From: Leptolyngbyaceae cyanobacterium
GTDB taxonomy: Bacteria > Cyanobacteriota > Cyanobacteriia > Cyanobacteriales > Aerosakkonemataceae
Direction of reading: 5' to 3'
NCBI GenBank assembly: GCA_036703985.1
Contig: DATNQN010000097.1
Coordinates: 1 to 64,000, forward strand
Length of the DNA: 64,000 nucleotides
Both the position numbers and the translations under genes were made by a program. The notes beneath the pieces were generated by a model. The model made no database searches. It worked only from the letters and a program-made list of their open reading frames with translations, and had not been told where the DNA came from. Shown one piece after another: positions 1 to 9,616 of the stretch. Within the stretch, counting starts at the first letter, position 1; each line of letters opens with the position of its first letter.

Positions 1-90
1 TCAACCAACACAGTTAAAGTGAATCGGTAATAAGCTTGCATCGCATCTAATTTGTATATTTCCGAGTGTCGAGAAAAACTGTCAATCCCT

Positions 91-132
91 CTCCCCATCC
101 CCCCATCCCCCCATCTCCCCATCTCCCCATCA
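91..132. repeat. Tandem CCCCATC/CCCCATCT array
   Basis: About six imperfect copies of a 7-8 base unit (CTCCCCAT, CCCCCCAT) in a row. It is a simple-sequence tract of the kind common between genes of filamentous cyanobacteria. There are no spacers, so it is not a CRISPR array. Confidence 0.8.
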
Positions 133-196
133 AGCTCAATATCAAAATTAAATGCGTAGCAGCTTAGCCGATTCTTATCATTTAAGGTAAACTTAC

Positions 197-307
197 ATCT
201 TGCACCATTCTCAACAAGACTTGAAAAACTGGGTTTCTTTACGAAAAATATAGGCTTTCAGGTTTAGCTATTTGCAAGAAACCCGGTTTTTAGCCCTGGT
301 GCAAGAT
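197..307. repeat. MITE-like nested palindrome
   Basis: The outer inverted repeat ATCTTGCACCA (197-207) pairs with TGGTGCAAGAT (297-307). Inside it, AAAAACTGGGTTTCTT (224-239) pairs with AAGAAACCCGGTTTTT (276-291) with one mismatch. There is no coding capacity. Size and terminal symmetry resemble a small non-autonomous transposable element. No clear target-site duplication was identified. Confidence 0.55.
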
Positions 308-546
308 CTGAGTAAAGTACCGAAATACTGAAAAGCTTGTAGTGCTTGGGTTTCCCCTGCCCCTCTACCTTTAAAGGCAATCCAACAACCAGGGGCAAAA
401 AAAAAGGGGGGAGCCGCTTGGATGAACGACTCTCCCGATCATCAGGGTGCATCTACATACACCATTATAAGCAGATGGGGGTGAGGGGTGTCACCCCCTA
501 TTTTGAGTTTTTTGTGAAATCAGCCAACTTTTTTGTAAAGTTAAGG

Positions 547-2031
547 CTAAGATTTCAACTTTTGGGCCAATAATTGGTTGGTTAGCTGTGGGTCAGCCCG
601 ACCGGAAGTTTTCTTCATCACTTGTCCCACGAAGAAGCCCAACAGTTTGGTTTTCCCGTTGCGGTACTGTTCCAACTCCTTGGGATTGGCGGCTAAAATT
701 TCATCGATCGTACTTTCCAAGGCTTTCGGGTCGGAAATTTGAGTTAATCCCTTCTTTTCGACCAATTCCTTCGCGGAACCGCCTTTCGTCAGTAATTGGG
801 GTAGAATTTCTTTAGCAATCTTGCCGCTAATCGTTCCCGACTCAATTAAGGAAAGCAATTCGGCTAGGGTATCCGGTTTGAGGGCAATTTGGCTGATGGT
901 AAGCTTTTCGTTATTCAGATAAGCAGTGATATCTCCCATCACCCAGTTAGCAGCTTGCTTGGAATTACCACCAGCCGCCACCGTTGCTTCAAAAAATTCT
1001 GCCACTGTGCGATCGTCTGTCAGGACTCGTGCATCATAAGCAGAAAGTGCCAACTCCTTTTCATAACGGTGGCGTTTCTCGGCGGGAAGTTCTGGCAGTT
1101 CCGATTTCCATTTCTCCAACTGTGCAGATGAGACTTCGATCGGGGTTAAATCCGGTTCTGGGAAGTAGCGATAATCGCTGGAACCTTCCTTAGTCCGCAT
1201 ACTAATAGTACGTTGGCTACCTTCTTCCCAAAGTCTGGTTTCTTGGATGATGCGTTCTCCAGCTTCTAGGGCGGCGATTTGTCGATCGATTTCATATTCG
1301 ATCGCCCTTTGAATCGCACTAAAGGAGTTCATATTCTTAATTTCTACCTTAGTGCCAAACTTGCTTTCCCCAACCGGGCGCACCGAAATATTCACATCGC
1401 AGCGCAGAGAACCTTCCTGCATATTCCCATCGCTGACACCCAGATAGCGGAGAATGCGGCGCAGTTCTTGTGCGTATTCGGCTGCTTCTTGACCAGAACG
1501 CATATCCGGTTCTGAGACGATCTCAACTAAAGGTACACCCGTTCTGTTAAAGTCTACCAGGGAATAGGTGGAACCGGAAAGGCGATCGCTTCCCGCGTGT
1601 ACCAATTTCCCAGCATCTTCTTCCATGTGCAGACGGGTAATGCCGATTTTCTTGCGGGTAGCGTTACCCGAGTCATCGACTAACTCGACTTCCAGCCAGC
1701 CGTGTTCTGCGATCGGCAAATCGAACTGAGAAATTTGGTAATTTTTCGGCAAATCCGGATAAAAATACTGTTTACGGTCAAATTTGCTAAAAGGCGCGAT
1801 CTGACAGTTCAAGGCTAGACCAGCCTTCACAGCATACTCCAAAACCATTTCATTTAGTACCGGCAACACCCCAGGCATACCCATACAAATCGGACAAACA
1901 TTCTGATTCGGCGGAGTACCAAATTCAGTAGAACAATTACAGAAAATTTTCGTATTCGTACTCAGCTGACAGTGAGTTTCTAAACCAATGATCGCTTCGT
2001 ACTGAGTTTTAACTGGTGCAGCAGTTGTCAT
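547..2031 (-). CDS. gatB: Aspartyl/glutamyl-tRNA(Asn/Gln) amidotransferase subunit B
   Basis: GatB, 494 residues, usual family length. In the GatCAB complex it is the kinase/tRNA-binding subunit that activates the Glu of misacylated Glu-tRNA(Gln) (or Asp of Asp-tRNA(Asn)) before amidation with ammonia from GatA. The N-terminus carries the GatB signature ([10 protein letters not shown], residues 14-23) and a zinc-site pattern with Cys31, Cys33, Cys46 and Cys49. A central catalytic cradle and a C-terminal YqeY-like tail ending in a Gly/Lys-rich segment follow. The first ATG precedes the conserved start. It is a stand-alone gene here; gatA and gatC are not in the window. Confidence 0.97.
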   Translation of the reverse strand: MTTAAPVKTQYEAIIGLETHCQLSTNTKIFCNCSTEFGTPPNQNVCPICMGMPGVLPVLNEMVLEYAVKAGLALNCQIAPFSKFDRKQYFYPDLPKNYQISQFDLPIAEHGWLEVELVDDSGNATRKKIGITRLHMEEDAGKLVHAGSDRLSGSTYSLVDFNRTGVPLVEIVSEPDMRSGQEAAEYAQELRRILRYLGVSDGNMQEGSLRCDVNISVRPVGESKFGTKVEIKNMNSFSAIQRAIEYEIDRQIAALEAGERIIQETRLWEEGSQRTISMRTKEGSSDYRYFPEPDLTPIEVSSAQLEKWKSELPELPAEKRHRYEKELALSAYDARVLTDDRTVAEFFEATVAAGGNSKQAANWVMGDITAYLNNEKLTISQIALKPDTLAELLSLIESGTISGKIAKEILPQLLTKGGSAKELVEKKGLTQISDPKALESTIDEILAANPKELEQYRNGKTKLLGFFVGQVMKKTSGRADPQLTNQLLAQKLKS

Positions 2032-2164
2032 GGGTTAATAAATTCGGGCTTTTTTCCTGATTGAGTTTCTATTTTAACTTTTTGGTAACTTGCAATACGC
2101 ACGATCGCAGATTGATGCAATATCTGCGTTCATCTGCGGTTTTAATCAAAAAACTTCCCCTATT

Positions 2165-2267
2165 AACGCAAGTTGCTAGTTATGAGTTTAGCCGCTTTAG
2201 ATCCCCCCTAACCCCCCTTAAAAAGGGGGGATCTAAAGGTCAATATTTGTAACTAGCAACTTGCGTT
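2165..2267. repeat. MITE-like element with 18-bp terminal inverted repeats
   Basis: AACGCAAGTTGCTAGTTA (2165-2182) is matched exactly in inverse orientation at 2250-2267. Inside lies a second exact palindrome, CTTTAGATCCCCCC (2195-2208) with GGGGGGATCTAAAG (2225-2238). The element lies between gatB and the zinc-ribbon gene, ending just inside the untranslated tail of the latter. It has no coding capacity. It looks like a miniature inverted-repeat element. Confidence 0.65.
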
Positions 2268-2268
2268 A

Positions 2269-2736
2269 TTAAAAAAGCCGATTTCTCAATCCTCTTTGTT
2301 TTGGTTCTGGTTGAGGTTTTTTCTCCAAACCATACTGTTTAAACACTTCCGAAAAATACTCATCTGCCGCTACTTCTTTGGCTTTATCCGAACTAAACTC
2401 CTGGCGGATATTCTCCAACTCTCCAGCATCTAACCAATAACCGCCACATTTAGGACACTCATCCACTAAAACCTGTTTCTTCACGCTAAAAAAGTGCCTC
2501 TGCATCACTATATTTTTGCATTTTGGGCAGTGGCGTTTTTTATTTTGAACGACTTCAATTTTTTTATTTTTGGCTAAATTAAGCAGTTCTTCAATTTCCG
2601 AATCTCCAAGTTGATTTAGCTTTTTAATCTCAAATCTATCGCACCAAATCCCACCGCATCCATCCTCACAAGCATCAATTATTACGTCTCCAACTAATAA
2701 TTGATTTAAATTATTGTGACAAGCAGGGCACCTCAT
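2269..2736 (-). CDS. TFIIB-type zinc-ribbon protein
   Basis: 155 residues with two zf-TFIIB-like zinc ribbons. The first uses Cys3, Cys6, Cys23 and Cys27 (MRCPAC...CEDGCGGIWCD). The second uses Cys70, Cys73, Cys94 and Cys97 (CPKC...CPKCGGYWLDAGELE). The 'GGxWLDxGEL' ending of the second is typical of the family. The C-terminus is basic and Gln/Pro-rich. A GGAG ribosome-binding site lies 7 bases before the ATG. The molecular role of these proteins is unknown; zinc or nucleic-acid binding is an inference. It is flanked by a MITE-like element downstream. Confidence 0.85.
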   Translation of the reverse strand: MRCPACHNNLNQLLVGDVIIDACEDGCGGIWCDRFEIKKLNQLGDSEIEELLNLAKNKKIEVVQNKKRHCPKCKNIVMQRHFFSVKKQVLVDECPKCGGYWLDAGELENIRQEFSSDKAKEVAADEYFSEVFKQYGLEKKPQPEPKQRGLRNRLF

Positions 2737-2823
2737 ATTTTACTCCCATCATCGATTTGATAAACTAACCTAACCGAAAATGACCTTAGATTAATAGATT
2801 GATTTGTTTGGTCAATCTAAAAT

Positions 2824-3213
2824 CTAAAATCGATTGACCTTTTCTGCTAACCAATAAAAGAATATAATGCCAACCAAATCAGCCGCCAAGTCGGATAAAC
2901 TAAAAGTTCGGTACGGTGAAAGGTTTTGCAGTACCTCCTCAATCAATGTAAAAATGCTCACTAAAAGCGGTGCTAAGGGTAACAAAAAAGTACCTATCGT
3001 AATTTTACGTTTTTTCATCGCTAAATGGCTAAAAAAAGACGCCAAGCCGATTAAAATAAAATGGCCGATCGTATCGTAGAAAGGGATAGTAGATGACTTA
3101 ACAGGTAGGATTTTCAGATAAGCAGAGACACAAATCGCCATTAAAATGCCAAAGTAAAACCAAAAAGTGAAAATCCAGAATTGATTGGCAGATTTTGGCC
3201 AATAAAGCTTCAT
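2824..3213 (-). CDS. VanZ-like family membrane protein
   Basis: 129 residues with about four hydrophobic helices: residues 12-32 (FWIFTFWFYFGILMAICVSA), 45-62, 74-92 and 108-124. The pattern FYDTIGHFI...IEEVLQNLSPYRTFSLSDLAADLVG matches VanZ-like proteins: a conserved D-x-x-x-H after the first helix, a Glu-containing third helix, and D-x-x-x-N/D-x-x-G near the end. Function is unknown outside glycopeptide-resistance VanZ. It is the same strand as the cyclase upstream with an 84-base gap, so co-transcription is possible. Confidence 0.8.
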   Translation of the reverse strand: MKLYWPKSANQFWIFTFWFYFGILMAICVSAYLKILPVKSSTIPFYDTIGHFILIGLASFFSHLAMKKRKITIGTFLLPLAPLLVSIFTLIEEVLQNLSPYRTFSLSDLAADLVGIIFFYWLAEKVNRF

Positions 3214-3297
3214 ATTTAGTCATATCAGCAACAACCTGGCTATAGCTACAAGACCATCCAATGTGATTCCGGCTACCAACCTGATGGGTAGAGAAAA

Positions 3298-5145
3298 TTA
3301 ATTTTTTGAATTCTGACTCCTGAATTCTGACTCCTGAATTCTGACTCCTGACTCCTGATTTTCTTTTCTCCCAATCAACAGATAAGTGGTCATTTCTCCT
3401 TTCCCTTTGATCTGAATGACACCCCTTTCTTGCAATACATATTTTTCTTTTAAACAGTTGTAAGTTGCTTCTGTGACTTGGATACAACCAGGTAAGCCGT
3501 GGGATTCCATGCGGCTGGCTGTATTAACCGTATCACCCCACAAATCGTAAATAAACTTTTTAATTCCGATCACTCCTGCCACAACCGGCCCAGTATTGAT
3601 GCCAATTCGCATACTAAAATCTACTTTATTTTTAGTATTAAATTTTTCAATTTCTCGTTGCATATCGAGAGCCATTTCTGCCATTGCTTCAGCATGATCG
3701 GGTCGAGGAATGGGCAAACCTCCTACTACCATATAAGCATCACCAATAGTTTTAATTTTTTCCAATCCATGTTGTTCTACTAATCGGTCGAAAGCAGAAA
3801 ATATCTGGTTGAGTAAATTAACTAATTCCACCGGAGATGTATGGGCTGCCATTTTGGTGAAGCCAACAATATCAGCAAATAATACGGTTGCTTCCGCGAA
3901 ATTATCCGCAATGGTGCAAGAGTCTTTTTTTAAGCGAACTGCTATTACTTCCGGTAAAATATTAAGTAACAACTTTTCTGCTTTCTCTCTTTCTATTTTC
4001 AATTCTTTAAGAGAACGTTCCAAAGCTTCTAACATCCAGTTAATCGTGAGTCCCAAACTGGACAATTCATCGTTACCTTTAGCCGATACTCGCATTGAAA
4101 GGTCGCCGCTACTACCAATATTTTTGACACCAGTACTTAGTCTAGCTAATCGAGATAAGACTAATTTTTCTAATAAAAATAAATTGCCAATTCCAAAAAC
4201 TACACCGACTCCTACTAGCGACCAAAGGAGATAGGAAAGGCTATTTTTACCTTGATTGTAGATGGTTCTGGGTAATTTTACTTGCAATAAAAGAGCGGGT
4301 TGACCGTAAATATCTGTAATTAAGTTATATCCTGCAATGGTATTTTCATCTAATTGCTGGGCAGTAATATGAGCGGTAGCAAGTGATTTTACATTGGTCT
4401 GTTTCAATGGAAAAACGGCTTTATTTTTACTTTCTATTTGATTAGGTATAGAATTTCTTGATTGCTCAACTAAGGAATTAATAATTAACTGTAAATTGGT
4501 AGATAATTGCGGAGATTTAACCAGATATATATCGATATTTAACTGAGTGAGGACGGACAACCGCTTAATCTCTTCTGGCGTAAGATAGCGCCCCATCACC
4601 ATAGTTCCTTGGATGTCTCCTTGAAAAGTGTTTTTCACAATCGGATGGGAAACGATCAAAAGCGGATTCTCTGGTAACAAAATAATACCAGTACGAATGC
4701 TGTCGGGGTGAGAATGTTTTAGCAGCAAGCTGTTTGGCTTGAGATGTTGTAAAATTTCTTTTTCTATGGGAAAACTTTGACTTTTCTTAAAATCCCAATT
4801 TTTGCTAAAAACCACTTTACCAGAACGGTCGATTAATAGGGCTATATTCAGCCTGTAATCTGAAAAAGTATCATCACTAAAATTTGTTTCTAAATACCGT
4901 GCGTTTGGCTGCTGCATGAAGAGGTAAGTATCATCCCAAACAGCTAATTGGCGAACTGGTACGGTTAAATTATTGATATCTTCTGCTAAAGCATCTAAAG
5001 CACGTTGTACTCCTCTTTTTGTATAATCTACTTCTAAATTCCGGACTTGGTTCATGAGGATGGTAGATGCAGTGGCATATAAAACGCCTACTAACCCAAC
5101 CAAAGTTAAACCAATAACAAGGAGTGTCTTTTCACGTAGTTTCAT
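3298..5145 (-). CDS. CHASE4-HAMP class III adenylate cyclase
   Basis: 615-residue membrane sensor cyclase making cAMP. TM1 (8-30) is followed by an extracytoplasmic CHASE4-type sensor (about 35-300, with QLAVWDDTYLF and YRLNIALLIDRSGKVV), TM2 (303-327), HAMP (328-380) and a catalytic domain (about 410-590). Asp425 and Asp469 are the metal ligands (FADIVGFT, IGDAYM). Lys465 and Asp534 (KTIGD, YDLWGD) are the adenine-selecting pair, and Asn541 and Arg545 the transition-state residues, so a complete adenylate cyclase set is present. The last roughly 22 residues are encoded by a 14-bp tandem repeat and are probably a recent extension. Confidence 0.93.
   Translation of the reverse strand: MKLREKTLLVIGLTLVGLVGVLYATASTILMNQVRNLEVDYTKRGVQRALDALAEDINNLTVPVRQLAVWDDTYLFMQQPNARYLETNFSDDTFSDYRLNIALLIDRSGKVVFSKNWDFKKSQSFPIEKEILQHLKPNSLLLKHSHPDSIRTGIILLPENPLLIVSHPIVKNTFQGDIQGTMVMGRYLTPEEIKRLSVLTQLNIDIYLVKSPQLSTNLQLIINSLVEQSRNSIPNQIESKNKAVFPLKQTNVKSLATAHITAQQLDENTIAGYNLITDIYGQPALLLQVKLPRTIYNQGKNSLSYLLWSLVGVGVVFGIGNLFLLEKLVLSRLARLSTGVKNIGSSGDLSMRVSAKGNDELSSLGLTINWMLEALERSLKELKIEREKAEKLLLNILPEVIAVRLKKDSCTIADNFAEATVLFADIVGFTKMAAHTSPVELVNLLNQIFSAFDRLVEQHGLEKIKTIGDAYMVVGGLPIPRPDHAEAMAEMALDMQREIEKFNTKNKVDFSMRIGINTGPVVAGVIGIKKFIYDLWGDTVNTASRMESHGLPGCIQVTEATYNCLKEKYVLQERGVIQIKGKGEMTTYLLIGRKENQESGVRIQESEFRSQNSKN
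3307..3358. repeat. 14-bp tandem repeat at the cyclase 3' end
   Basis: Three copies of TGAATTCTGACTCC followed by a half unit. The array lies inside the reading frame of the cyclase and encodes its Gln/Glu/Ser-rich tail. Related GAATTCTGACT tracts occur between genes at 15500-15535 and 22804-22858. Confidence 0.85.
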
Positions 5146-5299
5146 GGAATTGGTAGATGCTAATTAGGTATTGCTAATGGTAATTCCTAAAGATAATTGC
5201 AAATTTTTTTGGCTATCTAAAGTTATTTATTATCCATTAGCCTACACCTAATCTCCTAAAATTGGTGGTTGACACGATACCAATTTTAATAATGCAGGT

Positions 5300-5359
5300 A
5301 GGGACACGGCATGATTAAAATTTTGCTCTATACCAATAAATTTATGATGCCGTGTCCCT
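5300..5359. repeat. Palindromic element AGGGACACGGCAT
   Basis: AGGGACACGGCAT (5300-5312) and its exact inverse ATGCCGTGTCCCT (5347-5359) enclose 34 bases in the 282-base gap between the cyclase and alaS. It is followed by an A-run on the plus strand. It may be a decayed MITE or a hairpin terminating minus-strand transcription from alaS. There is no coding content. Confidence 0.6.
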
Positions 5360-5427
5360 AAAAAAATGTTTGCTCCTGCCGAAATAATCAATATGACATC
5401 ACAGCACTTGAGTGAAGCGATCGAAAT

Positions 5428-8070
5428 CTACTGCAAACCTTCTCGCAATTGAGCACGGGCAGTTTCTAAGGCTTCCTTTAATTTACTAGCATCTCTGCCG
5501 CCTGCTTGGGCTAAGTTGGGGCGTCCGCCGCCACCGCCACCGCAGATTTTGGCAATTCCACCGATGAATTTGCCAGCTTGCAGTCCTTTTTTATTAATTT
5601 CCGGGCTGAAAACGGCGATGAAATTCACTTTTTGCGGTTCGGGAGTCGATGCTAAAAACACCGCTGCATTACCGAGTTTTTGCTGTAATCTTTCGGCGGC
5701 TGTTTTGAGAGATTCGGCGTCAACTTCTCCTAATTGGGACACGAGGATTTGGTAATCGCCAACTGTCTCGGCTTGGGTAAGTAATTGGTCGGATTTGGCA
5801 ATGGCTAATTCGGATTTAGCTGCTTCTAATTGTTTTTGAGTTGACTTCAGTTCGTTTTGCAAATTGTTGATGCGATCGGGCAATTCTTCTGGTTTAGCTT
5901 TAAAGCGATCGCTCAATTCTTTGACTACTTTATCCCGCACGTTCAAGTAATCTAAAATAGATGGCCCCGCTACCCCTTCAATTCTTCTTACTCCCGAAGA
6001 TATGCCCGATTCGGATATAATTTTGAACGCGCCAATTTCAGCGGTATTGCTAACGTGAGTTCCGCCGCACAACTCCATTGAAACGCCTGGGAAATCTAGC
6101 ACTCTTACTTCTTCGCCGTACTTTTCTCCAAACATGGCGATCGCACCTTTGGCTTTCGCTTCTGCGATCGGCATTACCGCTATGGAAGCAGAGTGTGCTT
6201 CGGCAATCCAAGTATTAACTTGTTCTTCTACTTGTTGCACTTCTTCTGGTGTCAAAGCACGCGGACAATTGAAATCGAATCGCAAGCGATCGAACGCCAC
6301 TAAAGAACCTGCTTGCGAGATGGAATCATCGACCAACTTTTTCAATGCCGCTTGCAACAAATGAGTGGCGGTATGATTAGCTTGCACGCGACGACGACAA
6401 GCGCGATCGATCTGGGCAGTTACGTTATCTCCTACTCGCAAAGTACCCCGTTCGATGCGTCCGAAGTGAACGAAAAAATCCGATTCTTTCTTCACATCTT
6501 CAACTCGAATTACAATATCGTCGCCGGTGATGTAACCGCGATCGCCAACTTGTCCGCCCGATTCCGCATAAAAAGGGGTTTTGTTGAGGACGATTTGCAC
6601 GCTTGTCCCTGCTTCTGCTGCTTCTACTGCTTCCCCATTCACTAAGATAACTTCTACTCTGCTTTGACTGGCAAATTCGTGATAACCCAAAAACTCAGTA
6701 GAATGGATATTTTCAGCTAATTTATCCAGGGAACCTTGCACGGTTAGATCGATCGTTTGGTGTGCGTCCCTAGCCCGTTGGGTTTGTTCTTCCATCGCCG
6801 CTTCATAACCTGGGATATCAACAGTAAATCCCTCTTCAGCCGCCACTTCTTGAGTTAATTCTAAAGGAAAACCGTAAGTGTCGTAAAGAGTGAAAGCATC
6901 TCTTCCGTTGATTTGATTTTCTCCCGACTGCTTTACGCGATCGAGAATTTCTGCCAGCAGTTTTTCCCCTCGTTCCAAAGTCTTGAGAAATCCCGTTTCT
7001 TCTCTTTGCAATTCTGCTTTAATTTGCGCTTCCTTTTGTCGCACATTCGGATAATTCGATTCCGACAGTGCGATCGCAGTTTCCGCCACTTTTGTCGTAA
7101 ATTCCCCTTGAATACCAATCAACCTACCATGACGAACAACCCGCCGAATTAACCGCCGCAAAACGTAACCGCGACCCACATTAGAAGCGCGAATCCCATC
7201 AGCAATCATGTGAACTACCGAACGGACGTGATCGCCAATTACCTTCAGAGAAACTTTCGTTTTCTCATCAGCTTGGTTGTAATCAATTTGGGCAATTTCC
7301 GCAGCAGTTTTGATAATCGGGAAAATCAAATCTGTTTCGTAATTATTCGGCACTTTTTGCAGGATTTGCGCCATCCTCTCCAAACCCATACCAGTGTCGA
7401 TATTCTTATTTTGCAGGGGTGTCAATTTACCATCGGCATCCCGGTTATACTGCATAAAAACGAGATTGTAAAACTCGATAAACCGGGTATCATCTTCTAA
7501 ATTAATCTTGTCATCCCCTCGTTCTGGGTGGAAATCATAGTAAATTTCCGAACAAGGCCCGCAGGGGCCTGTTGGCCCGGATACCCAGAAATTATCATCT
7601 GCCCCCATGCGTTGAATGCGATGGGGCGGAATGCCAATCTTATCTCGCCATAAAGCAAAAGCTTCGTCATCTTCCTCAAACACGCTAACGACGAGGCGTT
7701 CTGGGGGTAGTCCAAAAGTTTCCGTTGACAGTTCCCACGCCCATGCGATCGCTTGTTCTTTAAAATAATCTCCAAAGCTGAAATTACCCAGCATTTCAAA
7801 GAAAGTATGATGTCGCGCCGTTCTGCCCACATTTTCGATATCGTTGGTGCGGATACATTTCTGGGATGTGGTAGCGCGAGGAAATTCTGGGGTTCTCTGC
7901 CCTAAAAAGATCGGTTTAAATGGTAACATCCCAGCGATCGTCAGCAGTACGGTGGGATCTTCCGGCACTAAAGACGCACTGGGTAGGATTTGGTGTCCTC
8001 GTTGGGCGAAGAAGTCGAGGAATTTTTGCCGAATTTCGTTACCGCTGAGGTACTGGGGTAGGGAAGACAT
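5428..8070 (-). CDS. alaS: Alanyl-tRNA synthetase
   Basis: 880 residues, normal length. It attaches alanine to tRNA(Ala) and edits misacylated product. The class II catalytic core starts at residue 8 ([18 protein letters not shown]) with motif 2 in the [19 protein letters not shown] segment. The editing domain carries the zinc/substrate motif HTATHLL and the downstream CGGTH. The C-Ala/DHHA1 domain has the Gly-rich [15 protein letters not shown] stretch. It starts at the ATG before MSSLPQYL. It is monocistronic in appearance, with repeat-filled gaps on both sides. Confidence 0.98.
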   Translation of the reverse strand: MSSLPQYLSGNEIRQKFLDFFAQRGHQILPSASLVPEDPTVLLTIAGMLPFKPIFLGQRTPEFPRATTSQKCIRTNDIENVGRTARHHTFFEMLGNFSFGDYFKEQAIAWAWELSTETFGLPPERLVVSVFEEDDEAFALWRDKIGIPPHRIQRMGADDNFWVSGPTGPCGPCSEIYYDFHPERGDDKINLEDDTRFIEFYNLVFMQYNRDADGKLTPLQNKNIDTGMGLERMAQILQKVPNNYETDLIFPIIKTAAEIAQIDYNQADEKTKVSLKVIGDHVRSVVHMIADGIRASNVGRGYVLRRLIRRVVRHGRLIGIQGEFTTKVAETAIALSESNYPNVRQKEAQIKAELQREETGFLKTLERGEKLLAEILDRVKQSGENQINGRDAFTLYDTYGFPLELTQEVAAEEGFTVDIPGYEAAMEEQTQRARDAHQTIDLTVQGSLDKLAENIHSTEFLGYHEFASQSRVEVILVNGEAVEAAEAGTSVQIVLNKTPFYAESGGQVGDRGYITGDDIVIRVEDVKKESDFFVHFGRIERGTLRVGDNVTAQIDRACRRRVQANHTATHLLQAALKKLVDDSISQAGSLVAFDRLRFDFNCPRALTPEEVQQVEEQVNTWIAEAHSASIAVMPIAEAKAKGAIAMFGEKYGEEVRVLDFPGVSMELCGGTHVSNTAEIGAFKIISESGISSGVRRIEGVAGPSILDYLNVRDKVVKELSDRFKAKPEELPDRINNLQNELKSTQKQLEAAKSELAIAKSDQLLTQAETVGDYQILVSQLGEVDAESLKTAAERLQQKLGNAAVFLASTPEPQKVNFIAVFSPEINKKGLQAGKFIGGIAKICGGGGGGRPNLAQAGGRDASKLKEALETARAQLREGLQ

Positions 8071-8390
8071 GGATCTATCTATATGGGTATCGTGTCAGTC
8101 AACATCTCAATTTTTACATTTTGTTGAGCAAGTGGGGACTGGACGATTTTAGATTTTCGATTTTAGATTTTCGATTGAAATGCAATTAACTTTGGTCAAA
8201 ACTACATCTTCATCTGCGTTCATCTGCGTTCATCCCTCTTTATCTGCGGTTTTTAAACTTATCTATCACTTTTACCACAATCCCAATCTACGCTTTCCAT
8301 TTTGCCATGCCCAATTTGTTGTTAATCCCATTTACCAAAAACTTAAGTACTGTAAACAGTCGTAAATTTAAGTAAACAGGTATTCCCTCT
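8071..8390. other. Intergenic region upstream of alaS with short repeats
   Basis: Contains two copies of a GATTTTAGATTTTC unit (8145-8176) and a CATCTGCGTT repeat (8212-8260) that recurs near 2125. It should hold the alaS promoter, but no confident -10/-35 pair was picked out. No gene is seen. Confidence 0.5.
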
Positions 8391-8633
8391 TCAGAAATGC
8401 CGTGTTAATTTTAAATCAGATACCAAAAGAACAAACCAAAAGGGTTCCGACCAGGTATCTCCCGTACAGAACCCAGTTGCAGTGAAAAGAAAAGGCATAA
8501 AGCTTAAGTGGCACACGCTCGAAATTGTTAGTAGAGCAAGGCCAAACCAAGAGTCTGGTAAGACAATCAAAAATGCTGAGGCCGTGAAATAGAAACTGCA
8601 ATAACCTGTCCACCTTAGTAAGTTACCGTTCAT
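8391..8633 (-). CDS. Possible small membrane protein, unknown
   Basis: An 80-residue frame rich in hydrophobic and aromatic residues, with two likely membrane segments (about 10-38 and 45-58). No family is recognised and the ATG has only a weak purine stretch (AAAAAGA) as ribosome-binding site. It could be a real orphan gene or a chance frame. A terminator-like hairpin on the opposite strand lies upstream of it (8688-8728). Confidence 0.3.
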   Translation of the reverse strand: MNGNLLRWTGYCSFYFTASAFLIVLPDSWFGLALLTISSVCHLSFMPFLFTATGFCTGDTWSEPFWFVLLVSDLKLTRHF

Positions 8634-8687
8634 TCTTTTTCGTTAGTTTCTGACGATCGACACTTGAAAAATCTAACAATTCCGAAC

Positions 8688-8728
8688 TAGTGTGCTTAGT
8701 CGCGTTGGCTGAGCACACTAAGTTTTTT
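8688..8728 (+). terminator. Rho-independent terminator-like hairpin, plus strand
   Basis: TAGTGTGCTTAG (8688-8699) pairs with CTGAGCACACTA (8709-8720) with one mismatch, followed by a T-run (8723-8728). No plus-strand gene ends upstream, so it may end a small RNA or an antisense transcript, or insulate the toxin-antitoxin pair downstream. Confidence 0.55.
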
Positions 8729-8822
8729 GGGGTAATAAAATATTGTTAATCTTCATCACCGTATTACCATGTAAATGGGTTTATCAGTATTCGACCATAA
8801 TTTTTTATAGGAGTTGATAGAT

Positions 8823-9197
8823 ATGACTTCAGTATCAAACGGGCAATCTGAAATCATCCGAACAGAACGCGGATTGACGATCGCAGGTACGCGCATCACC
8901 CTTTACGACGTGATGGATTACTTAACCGCTCAGTATCCACCTCTGTTAATTCGCGAAAAACTTTGTTTAACAGAAAAACAAGTTAATGCTGCTTTATCCT
9001 ACATTGAGAGAAATCGTGCTGAAGTAGAGGCAGAATATCAAATTGTTTTACAACAAACAGAAGAAATTAAGCAATATTGGGAAGAACGCAATCGCGATCG
9101 TCTTGTCCAGATCGCTGCAATGCCACCTAAACCAGGTCAAGAAGCTCTTTGGGCAAAACTTCAGGCTCAAAAAGCTCAACGTGAATTGAAAGTATGA
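8823..9197 (+). CDS. DUF433-type antitoxin-like protein
   Basis: 124 residues from the ATG at 8823. A TTG nine bases earlier is possible, but the TAGGAG ribosome-binding site (8808-8813) sits 9 bases before the ATG. Residues about 10-60 (IIRTERGLTIAGTRITLYDVMDYL...IREKLCLTEKQVNAALSYIE) match the DUF433 winged-helix fold found in antitoxins of PIN-like toxins. A charged helical C-terminus follows. Its stop overlaps the start of the next gene as ATGA, a typical toxin-antitoxin coupling. It presumably neutralises the partner and represses the operon (inference). Confidence 0.8.
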   Translation: MTSVSNGQSEIIRTERGLTIAGTRITLYDVMDYLTAQYPPLLIREKLCLTEKQVNAALSYIERNRAEVEAEYQIVLQQTEEIKQYWEERNRDRLVQIAAMPPKPGQEALWAKLQAQKAQRELKV

Positions 9198-9616
9198 TTT
9201 TTTTAATAGATCATAATTTAGAAGGACAAGCATTAATTTTGTTAGGAAATCTAACTAATCGTGGTTGGGTTGAGCTACTCTCTATCCGCTTTGTCATGTT
9301 TGAGGAGATTGGGTTATCTATTGACAGCAACGATCGAACTGTCTGGCAAGTAGCTCAAGCAAACCAAATGATTTTGCTCACTGCAAATCGAAGTATGAAA
9401 GGCAACGATTCCCTTGAGCAAGTTCTTAGGGAAGAAAACAATGCTAATTCGCTTCCTGTCTTGACGATTGGAAGTCTTGCTCGATTTGATGAACGGGAAT
9501 ATCGAGATCGCTGTGTCGATCGCATCGTTGAGATAGTTTTGTATATTGAGAATTACAAAGGTATCGGTCGCCTTTTCATTCCATATAATATTGCTTTCGT
9601 AGCTAGTAAAACCTAA
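9194..9616 (+). CDS. DUF5615/PIN-like toxin
   Basis: 140 residues, translationally coupled to the DUF433 gene (ATGA overlap). The N-terminus FLIDHNLEG has an early Asp as in PIN-like nucleases. The segment SIDSNDRTVWQVAQANQMILLTANRSMKGNDSLEQ resembles the conserved core of DUF5615/Mut7-C-like proteins, where Asp and Thr/Asn line the active site. The expected role is an RNase toxin, inferred from family and gene order. It is flanked downstream by a galK remnant. Confidence 0.7.
   Translation: MIFLIDHNLEGQALILLGNLTNRGWVELLSIRFVMFEEIGLSIDSNDRTVWQVAQANQMILLTANRSMKGNDSLEQVLREENNANSLPVLTIGSLARFDEREYRDRCVDRIVEIVLYIENYKGIGRLFIPYNIAFVASKT

Larger units (their letters stand above)
1..546. other. Repeat-rich region without a recognised gene
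   Basis: No convincing coding region. Short open frames on both strands are made of repeat sequence and have no recognisable domain. The stretch holds a C-rich tandem array (91-132) and a nested palindromic element (197-307), listed separately. The rest lies downstream of gatB and shows no clear terminator. Confidence 0.6.

Noticed and set aside
91-132. Possible CRISPR array
   Set aside because: Units are 7-8 bases and contiguous with no unique spacers; no cas genes anywhere in the window.
264-573. Short frames on both strands near the left edge
   Set aside because: Built from palindromic repeat sequence and the tail of gatB; no protein features.
3098-3487. 129-codon minus-strand frame across the VanZ/cyclase junction
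   Set aside because: Overlaps both real genes in a different frame.
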